This document shows positions 11,201 through 19,388 of a DNA stretch of 64,000 nucleotides, in pieces (within the stretch, counting starts at the first letter, position 1; the number at the start of each line of letters is the position of its first letter). The notes beneath the pieces were generated by a model that did no database searches, was not told the origin of the DNA, and saw nothing but the letters and a program-made list of their open reading frames with translations. The translations under genes and the position numbers were made by a program. Origin of the DNA: Clostridiaceae bacterium (GTDB taxonomy: Bacteria > Bacillota > Clostridia > Oscillospirales > Acutalibacteraceae); contig JAEERC010000063.1 of NCBI GenBank assembly GCA_016285645.1, positions 58,669 through 122,668 on the forward strand, read 5' to 3'.

Positions 11201-14200
11201 ATGAAATTAAGCAAAAAACTATTATCAGTTATACTTTGCCTGATTATGGTGTTTGGTTCGGTCGTTGCGGGTGGCAACGGATTTGCCGATTGGCTTAACG
11301 CGATAAGTATAAAAGCATCAGCGGAAGATTATTCTGTCGGCGATACAATTTATTATGGCTCCTATCCTCAAAATAAAGTTTCTGACAGCGAACTCATCGC
11401 TGAATTAAACAAACAAAACGGGCAGTGGATTTCTTATAATTACTATAGTGGCACAGGGTCTCGTGATGATGGGAATATGGCCCCTTCAAACTTTATGAGA
11501 TATAAAGACATTTATTACAATGGAAAAAAATACCGCGCTGTAACTTTTGATTCATATAGACCATCTGCTACAGGTGAAAAACTCTCAGTCTCTTCTACTA
11601 GTATTCAAAATAATAACGGTTATGCCTTCCAACTAATACACTGGTTTGAATTTAATCCTTTAAAATGGCGAATCCTCGACCCTTCAACCGGATTTATTAT
11701 GTGCGATTCTGTTATTGATTGTCAGGCTTTTTCTAATTATGTTTATCATCATTTTAATAGTAGCAACAAAAATGCATCCGATTGGGAAACATCTTCACTT
11801 AGAGAGTGGCTGAACAATGATTTTTCTGATACAGCTTTTTCCGAAGCACAGCAGTCAAATATTAAAGTTTCCAATAACAGTAATAAATGCAGAGCAACTA
11901 TAAACGGTACTGTCGGATATGAAGATTATGACAGCAATGATACTCAAGACAAAATTTTTCTTCTTTCATATGATGAAATAACAAACAATAATTATGGTTT
12001 TGATCCTACGCCTAACAATACTGACACAAGAATTCTTTTTAGTTCTGACTATGCCAAATGTCAAGGACTTATGGTAAGTGATAATAGTTTTAATCCCTAT
12101 TCCGGATTAGCTTGTTGCTGGTGGCTTCGGACTGCATCTGACGCACCGTCTTATGTGTGTAATGTCGGATATGAAGGAAAAGCTGACGGCGGTTTGACTG
12201 TTTACAGCACATATCATGGTGGCGTTTGTCCGGCTATGCGATTGTCCAGTCTTACAGAAACAGCATCAATCAAAAAAAATGATTCAATCACTTTAGAAGG
12301 CACAATAACAACTGTAGAAAACCAAATCACAGCGTGGAACACCATAACTTGTTATGTTTTAATTCTTGATTACCCAATTCAATTCAAAATTGATGATGGT
12401 GCCTGGATATATGATTCAAATAAATATCTTTGCGAATCTGTTCAGGTTGATTCAAACGCCGAACCGTATGTTGGGAAAAGAGTCAGTGTTACCGGAATCA
12501 TATCGTTTGCACAACTGAAAGTGGATGTTGAAGACATTGTTCTTCAAAACTGTACATATGAGTTATTATCGGGTTATGGTGCAAGCAAATTTTTCAGCGA
12601 ACCAAAGTACATAGCCGATATCTGGCTTAATCAGAACGGTAAATCCGACACCCCCGAGTCCAGATTCCTTGATATGCTGCTAGGGTTTGACAGCGTGTCG
12701 GGAACTATGTACTACGAACTGCTGAATGACCCGGGATTTCAGGCCGGCTTGGCCGGATGGGACGGTTTTAAAGCTGTATTTGACTCCGTAGAGTATGCGG
12801 ATCAGGTTATGTCGGAAACTGAAGTTTATACAACGCTGATATTTGACCTGCTGAGAGCCGTTGCCGAAGAAAACAACGAAGAAATAAACAATGTTGTGCT
12901 TGACGCGATGGATACCACCGGCACAGCAGGTAAAACAGTAACCAAGCATAAAGGGTATATTGATAATTTTGTCAGTATAGTTGACAGCCCTGCCGAAGGC
13001 CTTCTTGAAGTTCTGAAAGAATGGAAATTCAAAGGTTCAGATTGTCAGTCTTTCCAAAACTTCTATTCAAACCTTAACAACATAAATGATGATTACAGCA
13101 TTTGGAATAACAACAAGTTTATAAAGGGAATAGGAGAAATTGCGGAAATTGCAGAAGATGTTTCCGATTTCTATGCCAAATTCACCGGCTATCTTTACGC
13201 GGTGGATATGGCTGAGGAAATGCAGACCCTGCTCAGGGAGATGCGAAAATATGCGTCGGGAAATATGTACACTGCATTAGGTGATGTTCTTAATGCCGTA
13301 GGCAACGCCGATTACATTGCAGCTGTTATGACAATGGATCTCGGCAAAGACATAATTGTTGATGTTGCAGATGAAGTTTTTAAAGAGGTTGCCAAGTGTT
13401 TCCCTGAATATTATGCGCTGCAGAAGGCATACCAGGCCGCGGTCGCTTTTGATAACCTTGTTTTTAACACATCCGAAATAAGGGATAATTATTATTTAAT
13501 CAAAGCTTCAACAGAGTTTATTGAATCCAACAAAAAAGCCGTGCTATCTCTGGCTGCCAAATACAGGCAGAGCGGCTCCGAAGCCGATGCCGGCGCCTAT
13601 GTATATGCCACAAGGGCCTATCACCACGCCTATATTATTGACACGGATTCCGCTGCGTCATTCATAAAAGCTGCCGATGACGAAGGTGCTGTCAATCAGG
13701 TCAGAAAGACATTTATGTATGCCGAAAATCTGATTACAGGCAGTAACAACAAAACAAATTATCAGCAGTTTATGGAGTCTAAGGAGTCAACCGAAAGAAT
13801 CCTTAAAAGCCAGTTCCGCTGGCTTGACAATTCCTGGAAGTTCAACGAAACATATCTCAAAACCGACTACCCCGAAATATTCCCGATTTATCTTTCTGAG
13901 GAACTGTCATCTGAAGATTATGCGACATATGTTGACGCCTATATTGCAACAAGCGGTAACACCGAATTAAACTGGGAAATACCCTGGGGCTTCAGAGATG
14001 AAGAGGATAACATTCAGATTTTGTATGCAAGCACGCTGATTAACGGAATTACCGCTACCGAAACAATCAATGGTGTTTCCGATGTCAAAGACTATAATCC
14101 CGAATACTTCAGTGATATACCTAACCCAATAGTTTTCAGCAATCAGTCAAAGTTCAGCACATTTCCGAAAAAATATTCGGTTGTCTCATATTCGACATCA

Positions 14201-16198
14201 ACGGGTGAAAAGGTCTATACAACACCGGTTGACGAAACACTGGAAAACCCTATAAAAAAAGTCACAATAGAAATACCCATGAACCAGTTGTCGGGTTCTG
14301 TCTGGCAAAACAACGGGATTACATTCTGGATTATTGACAGGAGCAACTCAAGATACCAGAACATTGTATATGACGTTTACAGGTCAACCGACGGCTCATC
14401 CTGGCAAAAAATAGGCTCCTCTTCAAGACAGTCCGACAGTGCGTGGTTTTTTGCAGGTAAAACCTCAACCGGTTTCTGCGATGAAAGCGCTGCAGAAGGT
14501 CACACATACAGCTATAAGGTTATTTCAAGTTTTAATTTCGGAAACGGTAAAACTTTGCGCTCACCCGAATCGCAAGTGTTTGCCGTTACAAAATCAGCCG
14601 GAACAGCCCTTGCACCCGCGTCTGTAAGATTGATGACCGGCGGCACAGGCTCAAACAATTCAGGCAGGCCTCAACCTCAGGCCGTTTCTGAAAAAGACGC
14701 AAAAGGCACATATTATCAGGTATCCTGGCCGGCAATGGGCAATGCAACAAAATATGAAGTTTACCGTCTTGCTTCTTACGGAAAGCTTTATAAAAAAGTT
14801 GCCACGGTTTCAGGCACGGTTTATAACGATTATAATGTGTCTGACGGCGTGGAATATGACTATATTATTATACCGATTGAAACAAACACATCGGGCACAG
14901 GCGCGTCAACTTCTGTTTACAACACAAGTTTTTATGCCGAAGGTAACTCAGGCCTTATCAACCGCATTGCCAACGCTGTGCTGAGTGTCGGCAAATCAAC
15001 TACTGTAGATTACCGCACTGATGTCACATTGACTGCTTTTGCAAACAACATACCCGACGGTTATTATCTTGCGGTATATGAAGGCGATTCGTTAAAAGAA
15101 ACGGGCACAAATAACAAAGTCAGTTTCAGAATAGGTGAAATGCGGGACGGCAAAACATATACTGTCAAAGTTGTTGATGAAAACGGCACTGTTCAGAAAG
15201 ACGGCAACGGGAAAGAACTGTCGGCCAAGGTTGAAATAAAAGTAAAAACAGGTTTTTTCAGCAAACTTATTGCCTTTTTCAGATGGCTATTCAGCTCACT
15301 ACCCTCTGTCGAAATAAAGCCGAGCGTTGAAAATCCCGATTACAAATTGACTTATGATGCAAACGGCGGCACAAACGCGCCGTCTCCCTCAGTTGGAACC
15401 GGAGATATTAATCTTTCTTTCACTGCACCGAAAAAAGTCGGTTGCACATTCCTCGGCTGGTCAACATATCCCGGCGCAACAACCGCAAATTATCAGCCCG
15501 GCGCAGTGTTTAATCTTACGGCAGATACAACGCTTTATGCCGTATGGAAAAAAATTGATCCGAACAGTTTCACGGTATATGTTGCCATAGCAGACAGCAG
15601 CAAGACCATACAGTTAGCATACGAACCAATAAATGTTTACGATATCGACTCGGATGGAAAATACACAATAAGCGATGCCCTTTACTGCGCACACGAGCAA
15701 TATTATCCCGGAGGCGCCGCAGCAGGATATGAATCTAAAAAAGTTGAGGGTTATGACGGCTTAAGTCCCAGTAAACTGTGGGGTGAAACAAACTATGGTG
15801 CGTTTGGATACTATCTGAATGACTCTATGGCGTGGTCATTGACTGATGTCGTTAAAGAAAATGACTGCATTTATGCGTATACTTACAGCGATATTGTTAA
15901 TTATACAGACACATACGCATATTTTGACAAGAAGACTGTTGAATCCGAAGAAGCCACAGAGGTGGAACTCACCCTCTCAATGCTTACCTGGAAATCCGAC
16001 TACAGCGCTCAGGAAATTGTTCCCGTCAAGGGCGCGGAAATAACAATCAACGGCGAAAAAACAGGTGTCAGGACCGATGCTAACGGCAAGGCAACAATTC
16101 AAATCCCGGCAAAAGAAAAAGTAGTTGTTTCAGCAGTGTCTCCTGACGGCGAAAACATTGTTCCGCCTGTATGTAGAATCAATATAACACCATCCTAA
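11201..16198 (+). CDS. large secreted protein: DUF6273, DUF4431-like, helical region, FN3, InlB repeat, DUF4430
   Basis: About 1665 residues. ATG 11201 lies 7 bp after GGAGGG; ATG 11198 is a close alternative. A signal peptide (MKLSKKLLSVILCLIM...) runs into IKASAEDY. Layout: DUF6273 about 45-350; a small beta domain resembling DUF4431 about 357-454; a long helix-rich region 455-930; two fibronectin-III-like domains about 1043-1130 and 1163-1247; the shared Ig-like domain about 1253-1350 with an internal GFFSKLIAFFRWLF segment; an InlB B-repeat 1380-1450; DUF4430 about 1456-1560 and a last Ig-like domain. The DUF4430 plus Ig part closely matches the B12-operon protein at 47086-47874, also at DNA level. 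The amphipathic tail is internal here, as if DUF4430 had been appended later. Role unknown; surface binding protein inferred. Confidence 0.88.
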   Translation: MKLSKKLLSVILCLIMVFGSVVAGGNGFADWLNAISIKASAEDYSVGDTIYYGSYPQNKVSDSELIAELNKQNGQWISYNYYSGTGSRDDGNMAPSNFMRYKDIYYNGKKYRAVTFDSYRPSATGEKLSVSSTSIQNNNGYAFQLIHWFEFNPLKWRILDPSTGFIMCDSVIDCQAFSNYVYHHFNSSNKNASDWETSSLREWLNNDFSDTAFSEAQQSNIKVSNNSNKCRATINGTVGYEDYDSNDTQDKIFLLSYDEITNNNYGFDPTPNNTDTRILFSSDYAKCQGLMVSDNSFNPYSGLACCWWLRTASDAPSYVCNVGYEGKADGGLTVYSTYHGGVCPAMRLSSLTETASIKKNDSITLEGTITTVENQITAWNTITCYVLILDYPIQFKIDDGAWIYDSNKYLCESVQVDSNAEPYVGKRVSVTGIISFAQLKVDVEDIVLQNCTYELLSGYGASKFFSEPKYIADIWLNQNGKSDTPESRFLDMLLGFDSVSGTMYYELLNDPGFQAGLAGWDGFKAVFDSVEYADQVMSETEVYTTLIFDLLRAVAEENNEEINNVVLDAMDTTGTAGKTVTKHKGYIDNFVSIVDSPAEGLLEVLKEWKFKGSDCQSFQNFYSNLNNINDDYSIWNNNKFIKGIGEIAEIAEDVSDFYAKFTGYLYAVDMAEEMQTLLREMRKYASGNMYTALGDVLNAVGNADYIAAVMTMDLGKDIIVDVADEVFKEVAKCFPEYYALQKAYQAAVAFDNLVFNTSEIRDNYYLIKASTEFIESNKKAVLSLAAKYRQSGSEADAGAYVYATRAYHHAYIIDTDSAASFIKAADDEGAVNQVRKTFMYAENLITGSNNKTNYQQFMESKESTERILKSQFRWLDNSWKFNETYLKTDYPEIFPIYLSEELSSEDYATYVDAYIATSGNTELNWEIPWGFRDEEDNIQILYASTLINGITATETINGVSDVKDYNPEYFSDIPNPIVFSNQSKFSTFPKKYSVVSYSTSTGEKVYTTPVDETLENPIKKVTIEIPMNQLSGSVWQNNGITFWIIDRSNSRYQNIVYDVYRSTDGSSWQKIGSSSRQSDSAWFFAGKTSTGFCDESAAEGHTYSYKVISSFNFGNGKTLRSPESQVFAVTKSAGTALAPASVRLMTGGTGSNNSGRPQPQAVSEKDAKGTYYQVSWPAMGNATKYEVYRLASYGKLYKKVATVSGTVYNDYNVSDGVEYDYIIIPIETNTSGTGASTSVYNTSFYAEGNSGLINRIANAVLSVGKSTTVDYRTDVTLTAFANNIPDGYYLAVYEGDSLKETGTNNKVSFRIGEMRDGKTYTVKVVDENGTVQKDGNGKELSAKVEIKVKTGFFSKLIAFFRWLFSSLPSVEIKPSVENPDYKLTYDANGGTNAPSPSVGTGDINLSFTAPKKVGCTFLGWSTYPGATTANYQPGAVFNLTADTTLYAVWKKIDPNSFTVYVAIADSSKTIQLAYEPINVYDIDSDGKYTISDALYCAHEQYYPGGAAAGYESKKVEGYDGLSPSKLWGETNYGAFGYYLNDSMAWSLTDVVKENDCIYAYTYSDIVNYTDTYAYFDKKTVESEEATEVELTLSMLTWKSDYSAQEIVPVKGAEITINGEKTGVRTDANGKATIQIPAKEKVVVSAVSPDGENIVPPVCRINITPS

Positions 16199-16225
16199 TA
16201 TCTTGCTTAATTAACAATCTGAAGA

Positions 16226-16256
16226 CCGCCCGGTTATTCCGGGCGGTTGCTTTTCT
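16226..16256 (+). terminator. terminator after the 1665-residue protein gene
   Basis: CCGCCCGG pairs with CCGGGCGG around TTATT and is followed by a T-rich stretch. Confidence 0.8.
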
Positions 16257-16561
16257 CTCTGTAATTGAATTAAACATTTTCAGCGCTGCCGGGGCGGTTG
16301 ACCTCGCTCCGTTTTTTTGACTTACTCTGCGACGTGTGTTGCAGGCATCTTTCAAGTGTAAAAATAATATTCTAATCTTGATGCTTTACGTTAATCGGTA
16401 CAGGTGATGGCTCATTATTATAATATTACCTGCTTTAAAAATATTATTTGGAAAGATTATAAGAATAAATGTTTGTAGACCTTTACAAATAATCTTCATA
16501 TACTTTATAATCGAAATATAAAACTGTGTCCGCTTGATTCAAAGCTCAGTGGGAGTAAGAC

Positions 16562-16672
16562 AAAAAAATAAGGACCTCACTGAAGAAGTCCTTGGTGCAC
16601 ACGCTGTGCAGTCGGTCAGGCCGACGATTTGAGTTAACTTTTATTTGAACTCACAGTGTAATTCCATAGGGG
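16562..16672 (-). ncRNA. tracrRNA-like gene of a type II CRISPR system (no cas genes in window)
   Basis: Read on the minus strand this gives an anti-repeat (about 16672-16641) complementary to the CRISPR repeat at 16711. The upper stem AATTACACT is conserved, and a bulge plus GTTCAAAT pairs with the repeat start GTTTGAG (with G-U ends). Then come ACTCAAATCG, a GTCGG/CCGAC hairpin (16614-16628), a TGCACA/TGTGCA hairpin (about 16596-16610) and a final AAGGAC-type stem followed by seven T (16562-16568). This order (anti-repeat, nexus-like hairpin, hairpin, terminator) is that of type II tracrRNAs. The 5' end is unknown. No cas9 or other cas gene lies within the window, so function would need Cas9 from elsewhere; most likely it is a relic. 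Confidence 0.8.
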
Positions 16673-16746
16673 TCTCAAACGTGGCTCTTTGAGTAGAAGT
16701 ACCACTCGCAGTTTGAGAGCAGTGTAATTTCATAGGGGATTTGTTA
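16645..16746. CRISPR. minimal CRISPR remnant: hybrid repeat, one 30-bp spacer, degenerate last repeat
   Basis: Two 36-bp units in perfect register (16645-16680 and 16711-16746) flank a 30-bp spacer (16681-16710), the usual type II-A spacing. Eighteen of 19 central bases match (cagtgtaattYcatagggg). The first unit has the tracr anti-repeat sequence in its left nine bases but a proper repeat end TCTCAAAC, complementary to GTTTGAGA that starts the second unit. The second unit is degenerate at its 3' end, as last repeats often are. The first unit therefore looks like a fusion of anti-repeat and repeat. Confidence 0.75.
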
Positions 16747-16792
16747 CCGGACTATTGTTTTATATTGCTTTGTTGACCCCGAATGAAAAACG

Positions 16793-16842
16793 AAAACGAT
16801 TTATCGGAAGTGCTCCGGTAAGCCGTTTTCCTTATAATACTT
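16793..16842. other. long imperfect hairpin beside the CRISPR remnant
   Basis: AAAACG ... CGTTTT encloses an inner CGGA/TCCG stem and is followed by a T-run (16838-16844). It could be a terminator for a plus-strand transcript, but no gene precedes it. Confidence 0.4.
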
Positions 16843-16874
16843 TTTTTAGCAAAACAACATGAGTCACGAACATC

Positions 16875-16900
16875 AGGCGGGATTAATTCCCGCCTTTTTC
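16875..16900 (+). terminator. hairpin with T-run facing the histidine kinase gene
   Basis: GGCGGGA and TCCCGCC pair around a short loop, followed by TTTTTC on the plus strand. It points toward the 3' end of the convergent kinase gene. No plus-strand gene in the preceding 670 bp explains it apart from the CRISPR remnant. Confidence 0.6.
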
Positions 16901-16917
16901 TTGTTTAATGCTTTCTG

Positions 16918-18198
16918 TTATATTGTTTTAAGAACAAGACCGATTTCTATTGTAAATACATTGTTACTGTATGAAATATCTGCATAACCATTATATTTTT
17001 GAGCGGTGCGACGAATATTGGCGATGCCGAGTCCGTGATTGGATTTGTCCGATTTCGTTGTTTTAATATTATTTCCTTTAATAACTACATTTTCACTGGT
17101 GGGGTTTGAAATGGTAATAACCGCGCCGCTTTTATTTTCAATTGATTTCACTGAAATAACGGCGTCGTTAACGCCTTCGCAAGCACGGATTGCATTATCA
17201 AGCGAGTTTGCGAGAATAGTACACAAATCGCTGTTTTTTATTCCTTGAGCGGGAATTGTTCCGTCAAAGGTCAAAACTGTTCCATTCTTTTTTGCAAGTG
17301 CTGATTTATCTGAAAGAATCGCATCAGCAAGATAATTGCCGGTTGAAAATGTGATGCTTGAAGATTCAAGAGTGTCGGACAGATCGTCAATATATGATTT
17401 TAATTCATCATATCTTTCAGAGTCCGCAAGCGCATTCATTGACATAAGATTGTTTTTGATATCGTGCCTGAATGAGCGCACATCCCTGTTTTTCTGTATC
17501 ATTTCTTCATAGTGGCGCAATTCGATTTCCAGTTGTTCTTCAGCTTGCTTACGACTTCGTTGAAGATTAACATATTTATATGCGATATTCGAAATGCAAA
17601 CGGTCACCATAACTGCTGTAATTATCCGCAAGACATTTGAAACTTGTTCGCTTGAGTCTTCATCAAGATTCAAAAAGATGCTGTAATAACCATTGAAGGC
17701 TACAAAAAATATAGTTATATAAACCAAAGGAGAACCTTCTATTATTTCAGGAACAGGTCTTATTCCCATTTTTTGTATAATTAAAACAATTATGATCAAC
17801 AAAGTGTAAAGGGTAGCAGAAATAAAAATAGTATCCAATTCTCCGAGGTGTACGAAAAAAGATAATATTAATGCAACCAAATAATCAATCAAAGCAGACA
17901 AAGCCAGCGCAATAAAGAAAAATGTAATCTTTCGTTCCGGCTTATAAAGCAGGTAAAAACAAGATAACATATACAGTACCATAACGGTGTCTGTCAATTC
18001 ACTCAACTGCTCAGGTGTTCCTTTATAAATAAACAGAATGCACAGAACCGAAGCGAAAACGACGGTTGAGACAGTGAAAAAGGGGATTACGTTTTTTCTT
18101 TTCTGATATCCGAGAAAACCCGGGAAAAAATAACAAAGAACAATCTGGCTTAAGCTCAACAATGGGATTTCAAGATAATATGGTATAGGATAAAACAT
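16918..18198 (-). CDS. AgrC-like (HPK10/GHKL) sensor histidine kinase
   Basis: 426 residues. The N-terminal 210 or so residues hold about six hydrophobic segments with no extracytoplasmic domain, as in peptide-sensing AgrC/ComD kinases. A short coiled stretch follows, then the H-box FRHDIKNNL (His245 as likely phospho-acceptor), the N-box ANSLDNAIRAC and a NHGLGIANIRR G-box. It lies 66 bp downstream of the LytTR regulator gene and is probably co-transcribed with it. By family it senses a small peptide at the membrane and phosphorylates the regulator. No AgrB-type processing protease is in the window; a candidate short peptide gene lies upstream of the regulator. Confidence 0.9.
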   Translation of the reverse strand: MFYPIPYYLEIPLLSLSQIVLCYFFPGFLGYQKRKNVIPFFTVSTVVFASVLCILFIYKGTPEQLSELTDTVMVLYMLSCFYLLYKPERKITFFFIALALSALIDYLVALILSFFVHLGELDTIFISATLYTLLIIIVLIIQKMGIRPVPEIIEGSPLVYITIFFVAFNGYYSIFLNLDEDSSEQVSNVLRIITAVMVTVCISNIAYKYVNLQRSRKQAEEQLEIELRHYEEMIQKNRDVRSFRHDIKNNLMSMNALADSERYDELKSYIDDLSDTLESSSITFSTGNYLADAILSDKSALAKKNGTVLTFDGTIPAQGIKNSDLCTILANSLDNAIRACEGVNDAVISVKSIENKSGAVITISNPTSENVVIKGNNIKTTKSDKSNHGLGIANIRRTAQKYNGYADISYSNNVFTIEIGLVLKTI

Positions 18199-18264
18199 AG
18201 TTTTTTGTTCTCCAGGTCAGTTTTATGCTGTTGTGGATATTAATCAGGATTTATTATTGCCTGA

Positions 18265-18960
18265 TTATTTTTTTATAAATTTTAAATACTCTTTGCAAAA
18301 ACTTTTATAACTTCTTTTGCTGACAGGGATTTTTTCGCCGTTGTTCAATTCAATTGTATCGTTGCTGAAGTGCGCAATGTTTTGCATATTAACAAGATAA
18401 GAACGATGAACCCTGAAAAAGCCCAGATGTGTCAATTCTTCTTCGACTGACGTGATTGAACGTCGGCAAATGAATTGATCCTCTGAAGTGTAAACGGTAA
18501 TATTTTTCAACTCAACTTCTATATAAAGAATGTCATTTATGTTGACAATATCGGTTTCACCATCAGATGTTATGGTAAAATGACGCGTCATGGTGTTGGT
18601 TTTTATATATGAGTCAAGAGCTTCGAAGAATTTTTCTTTGTTTACAGGCTTTATAAGGAATCTGTGTGTACGCACAGAAAAAGAGTCATAAACTATATCG
18701 TGAAAAGAAGTAACAAAAATAATCGCCTTGTTATCTCCGTATTTTTCACGGATTCTAGCCGCAAAAGAAAGACCGTCTATTTCAGGCGTCATATAGTCCA
18801 TTACAAAAACGTCGAATTCATCAATTCTCGGTTCAAGATCCGGATATCGGCTGAATGCTTCATAATCAATTTCGGTTCTTCGTTCGGCCATATAGTCTTC
18901 AATGCAGGTTATCACGGCTTCGAGGCAGTTTTTTTCATCATCGCATATTGCTATTTTCAC
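18265..18960 (-). CDS. AgrA-like response regulator with LytTR DNA-binding domain
   Basis: 231 residues: receiver domain about 1-120 with acidic pair DD at 7-8, phospho-acceptor Asp55 (VMDYMTPEIDG) and the late Lys (IKPVNK). A LytTR domain at about 130-231 (HFTITSDGETDIVNINDILYIE...RVHRSYLVN) follows. The usual targets are nearby genes for secreted proteins, peptides or the system itself. It is placed immediately before the AgrC-like kinase and within a block of exported-protein genes, so control of those genes is a reasonable inference. I did not identify LytTR direct-repeat operators with confidence. Confidence 0.92.
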   Translation of the reverse strand: MKIAICDDEKNCLEAVITCIEDYMAERRTEIDYEAFSRYPDLEPRIDEFDVFVMDYMTPEIDGLSFAARIREKYGDNKAIIFVTSFHDIVYDSFSVRTHRFLIKPVNKEKFFEALDSYIKTNTMTRHFTITSDGETDIVNINDILYIEVELKNITVYTSEDQFICRRSITSVEEELTHLGFFRVHRSYLVNMQNIAHFSNDTIELNNGEKIPVSKRSYKSFCKEYLKFIKK

Positions 18961-19036
18961 ACAATCACCACGGCTTTGTTTTAAATTGATTTTATATTAA
19001 GAATTATACAATGTAAAGCAGTGGTTTTTCAAGTGC

Positions 19037-19150
19037 TTATTTTTTTGCTTTTTTGTCAGATAAAAAACAGCAGAAATTTTTTGAGAACATAAATAATGAC
19101 ATAAACAGCAACAACACAGTTTTAATCATTTTCAAAACAAGAAATTCCAT
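19037..19150 (-). CDS. candidate 37-residue hydrophobic Cys-containing peptide, possible signal peptide precursor
   Basis: The small frame has an AGGGGG ribosome site 11 bp before its ATG and stops 76 bp before the regulator gene. It starts MEFLVLKMIKTVLLLF, continues with a second hydrophobic stretch and ends SKNFCCFLSDKKAKK. A hydrophobic leader followed by cysteines and a charged tail recalls AgrD-type cyclic peptide precursors, and the next two genes are AgrA- and AgrC-like. Against this, the tail is basic rather than acidic/proline-rich and no agrB is seen. The frame could also be a chance ORF in A+T-rich DNA. Confidence 0.4.
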   Translation of the reverse strand: MEFLVLKMIKTVLLLFMSLFMFSKNFCCFLSDKKAKK

Positions 19151-19328
19151 AGCAAAGTTAACCCCCTTTTATCGCTTTACGGCGTTGATTAAATAAGAAA
19201 AGATATGAGCCGGATGAGTGGCTTTAACAGCATATTCAGTTTATCATATTTGTTCGTTTAACTTGAAAAGCCGACACGAACGGGCGTTTTTTTGCAATAA
19301 GCGTAGTTAAAACGGATATAATTAAAAT

Positions 19329-19371
19329 AAGCACACCGGAATCATTTAATATAAACAATTCCGATGTGCTT
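19329..19371 (-). terminator. terminator of the leftward surface-protein operon
   Basis: AAGCACA-CGGAAT and ATTCCG-TGTGCTT arms flank a 15-base loop just beyond the stop at 19389; on the minus strand a T-rich stretch follows. Confidence 0.65.
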
Positions 19372-19388
19372 TATGCGTTATGTGTATT

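Noticed and set aside
16199..16918. A small or broken cas gene next to the CRISPR remnant
   Set aside because: All frames in the interval are short and none shows Cas1, Cas2, Csn2 or Cas9 motifs.
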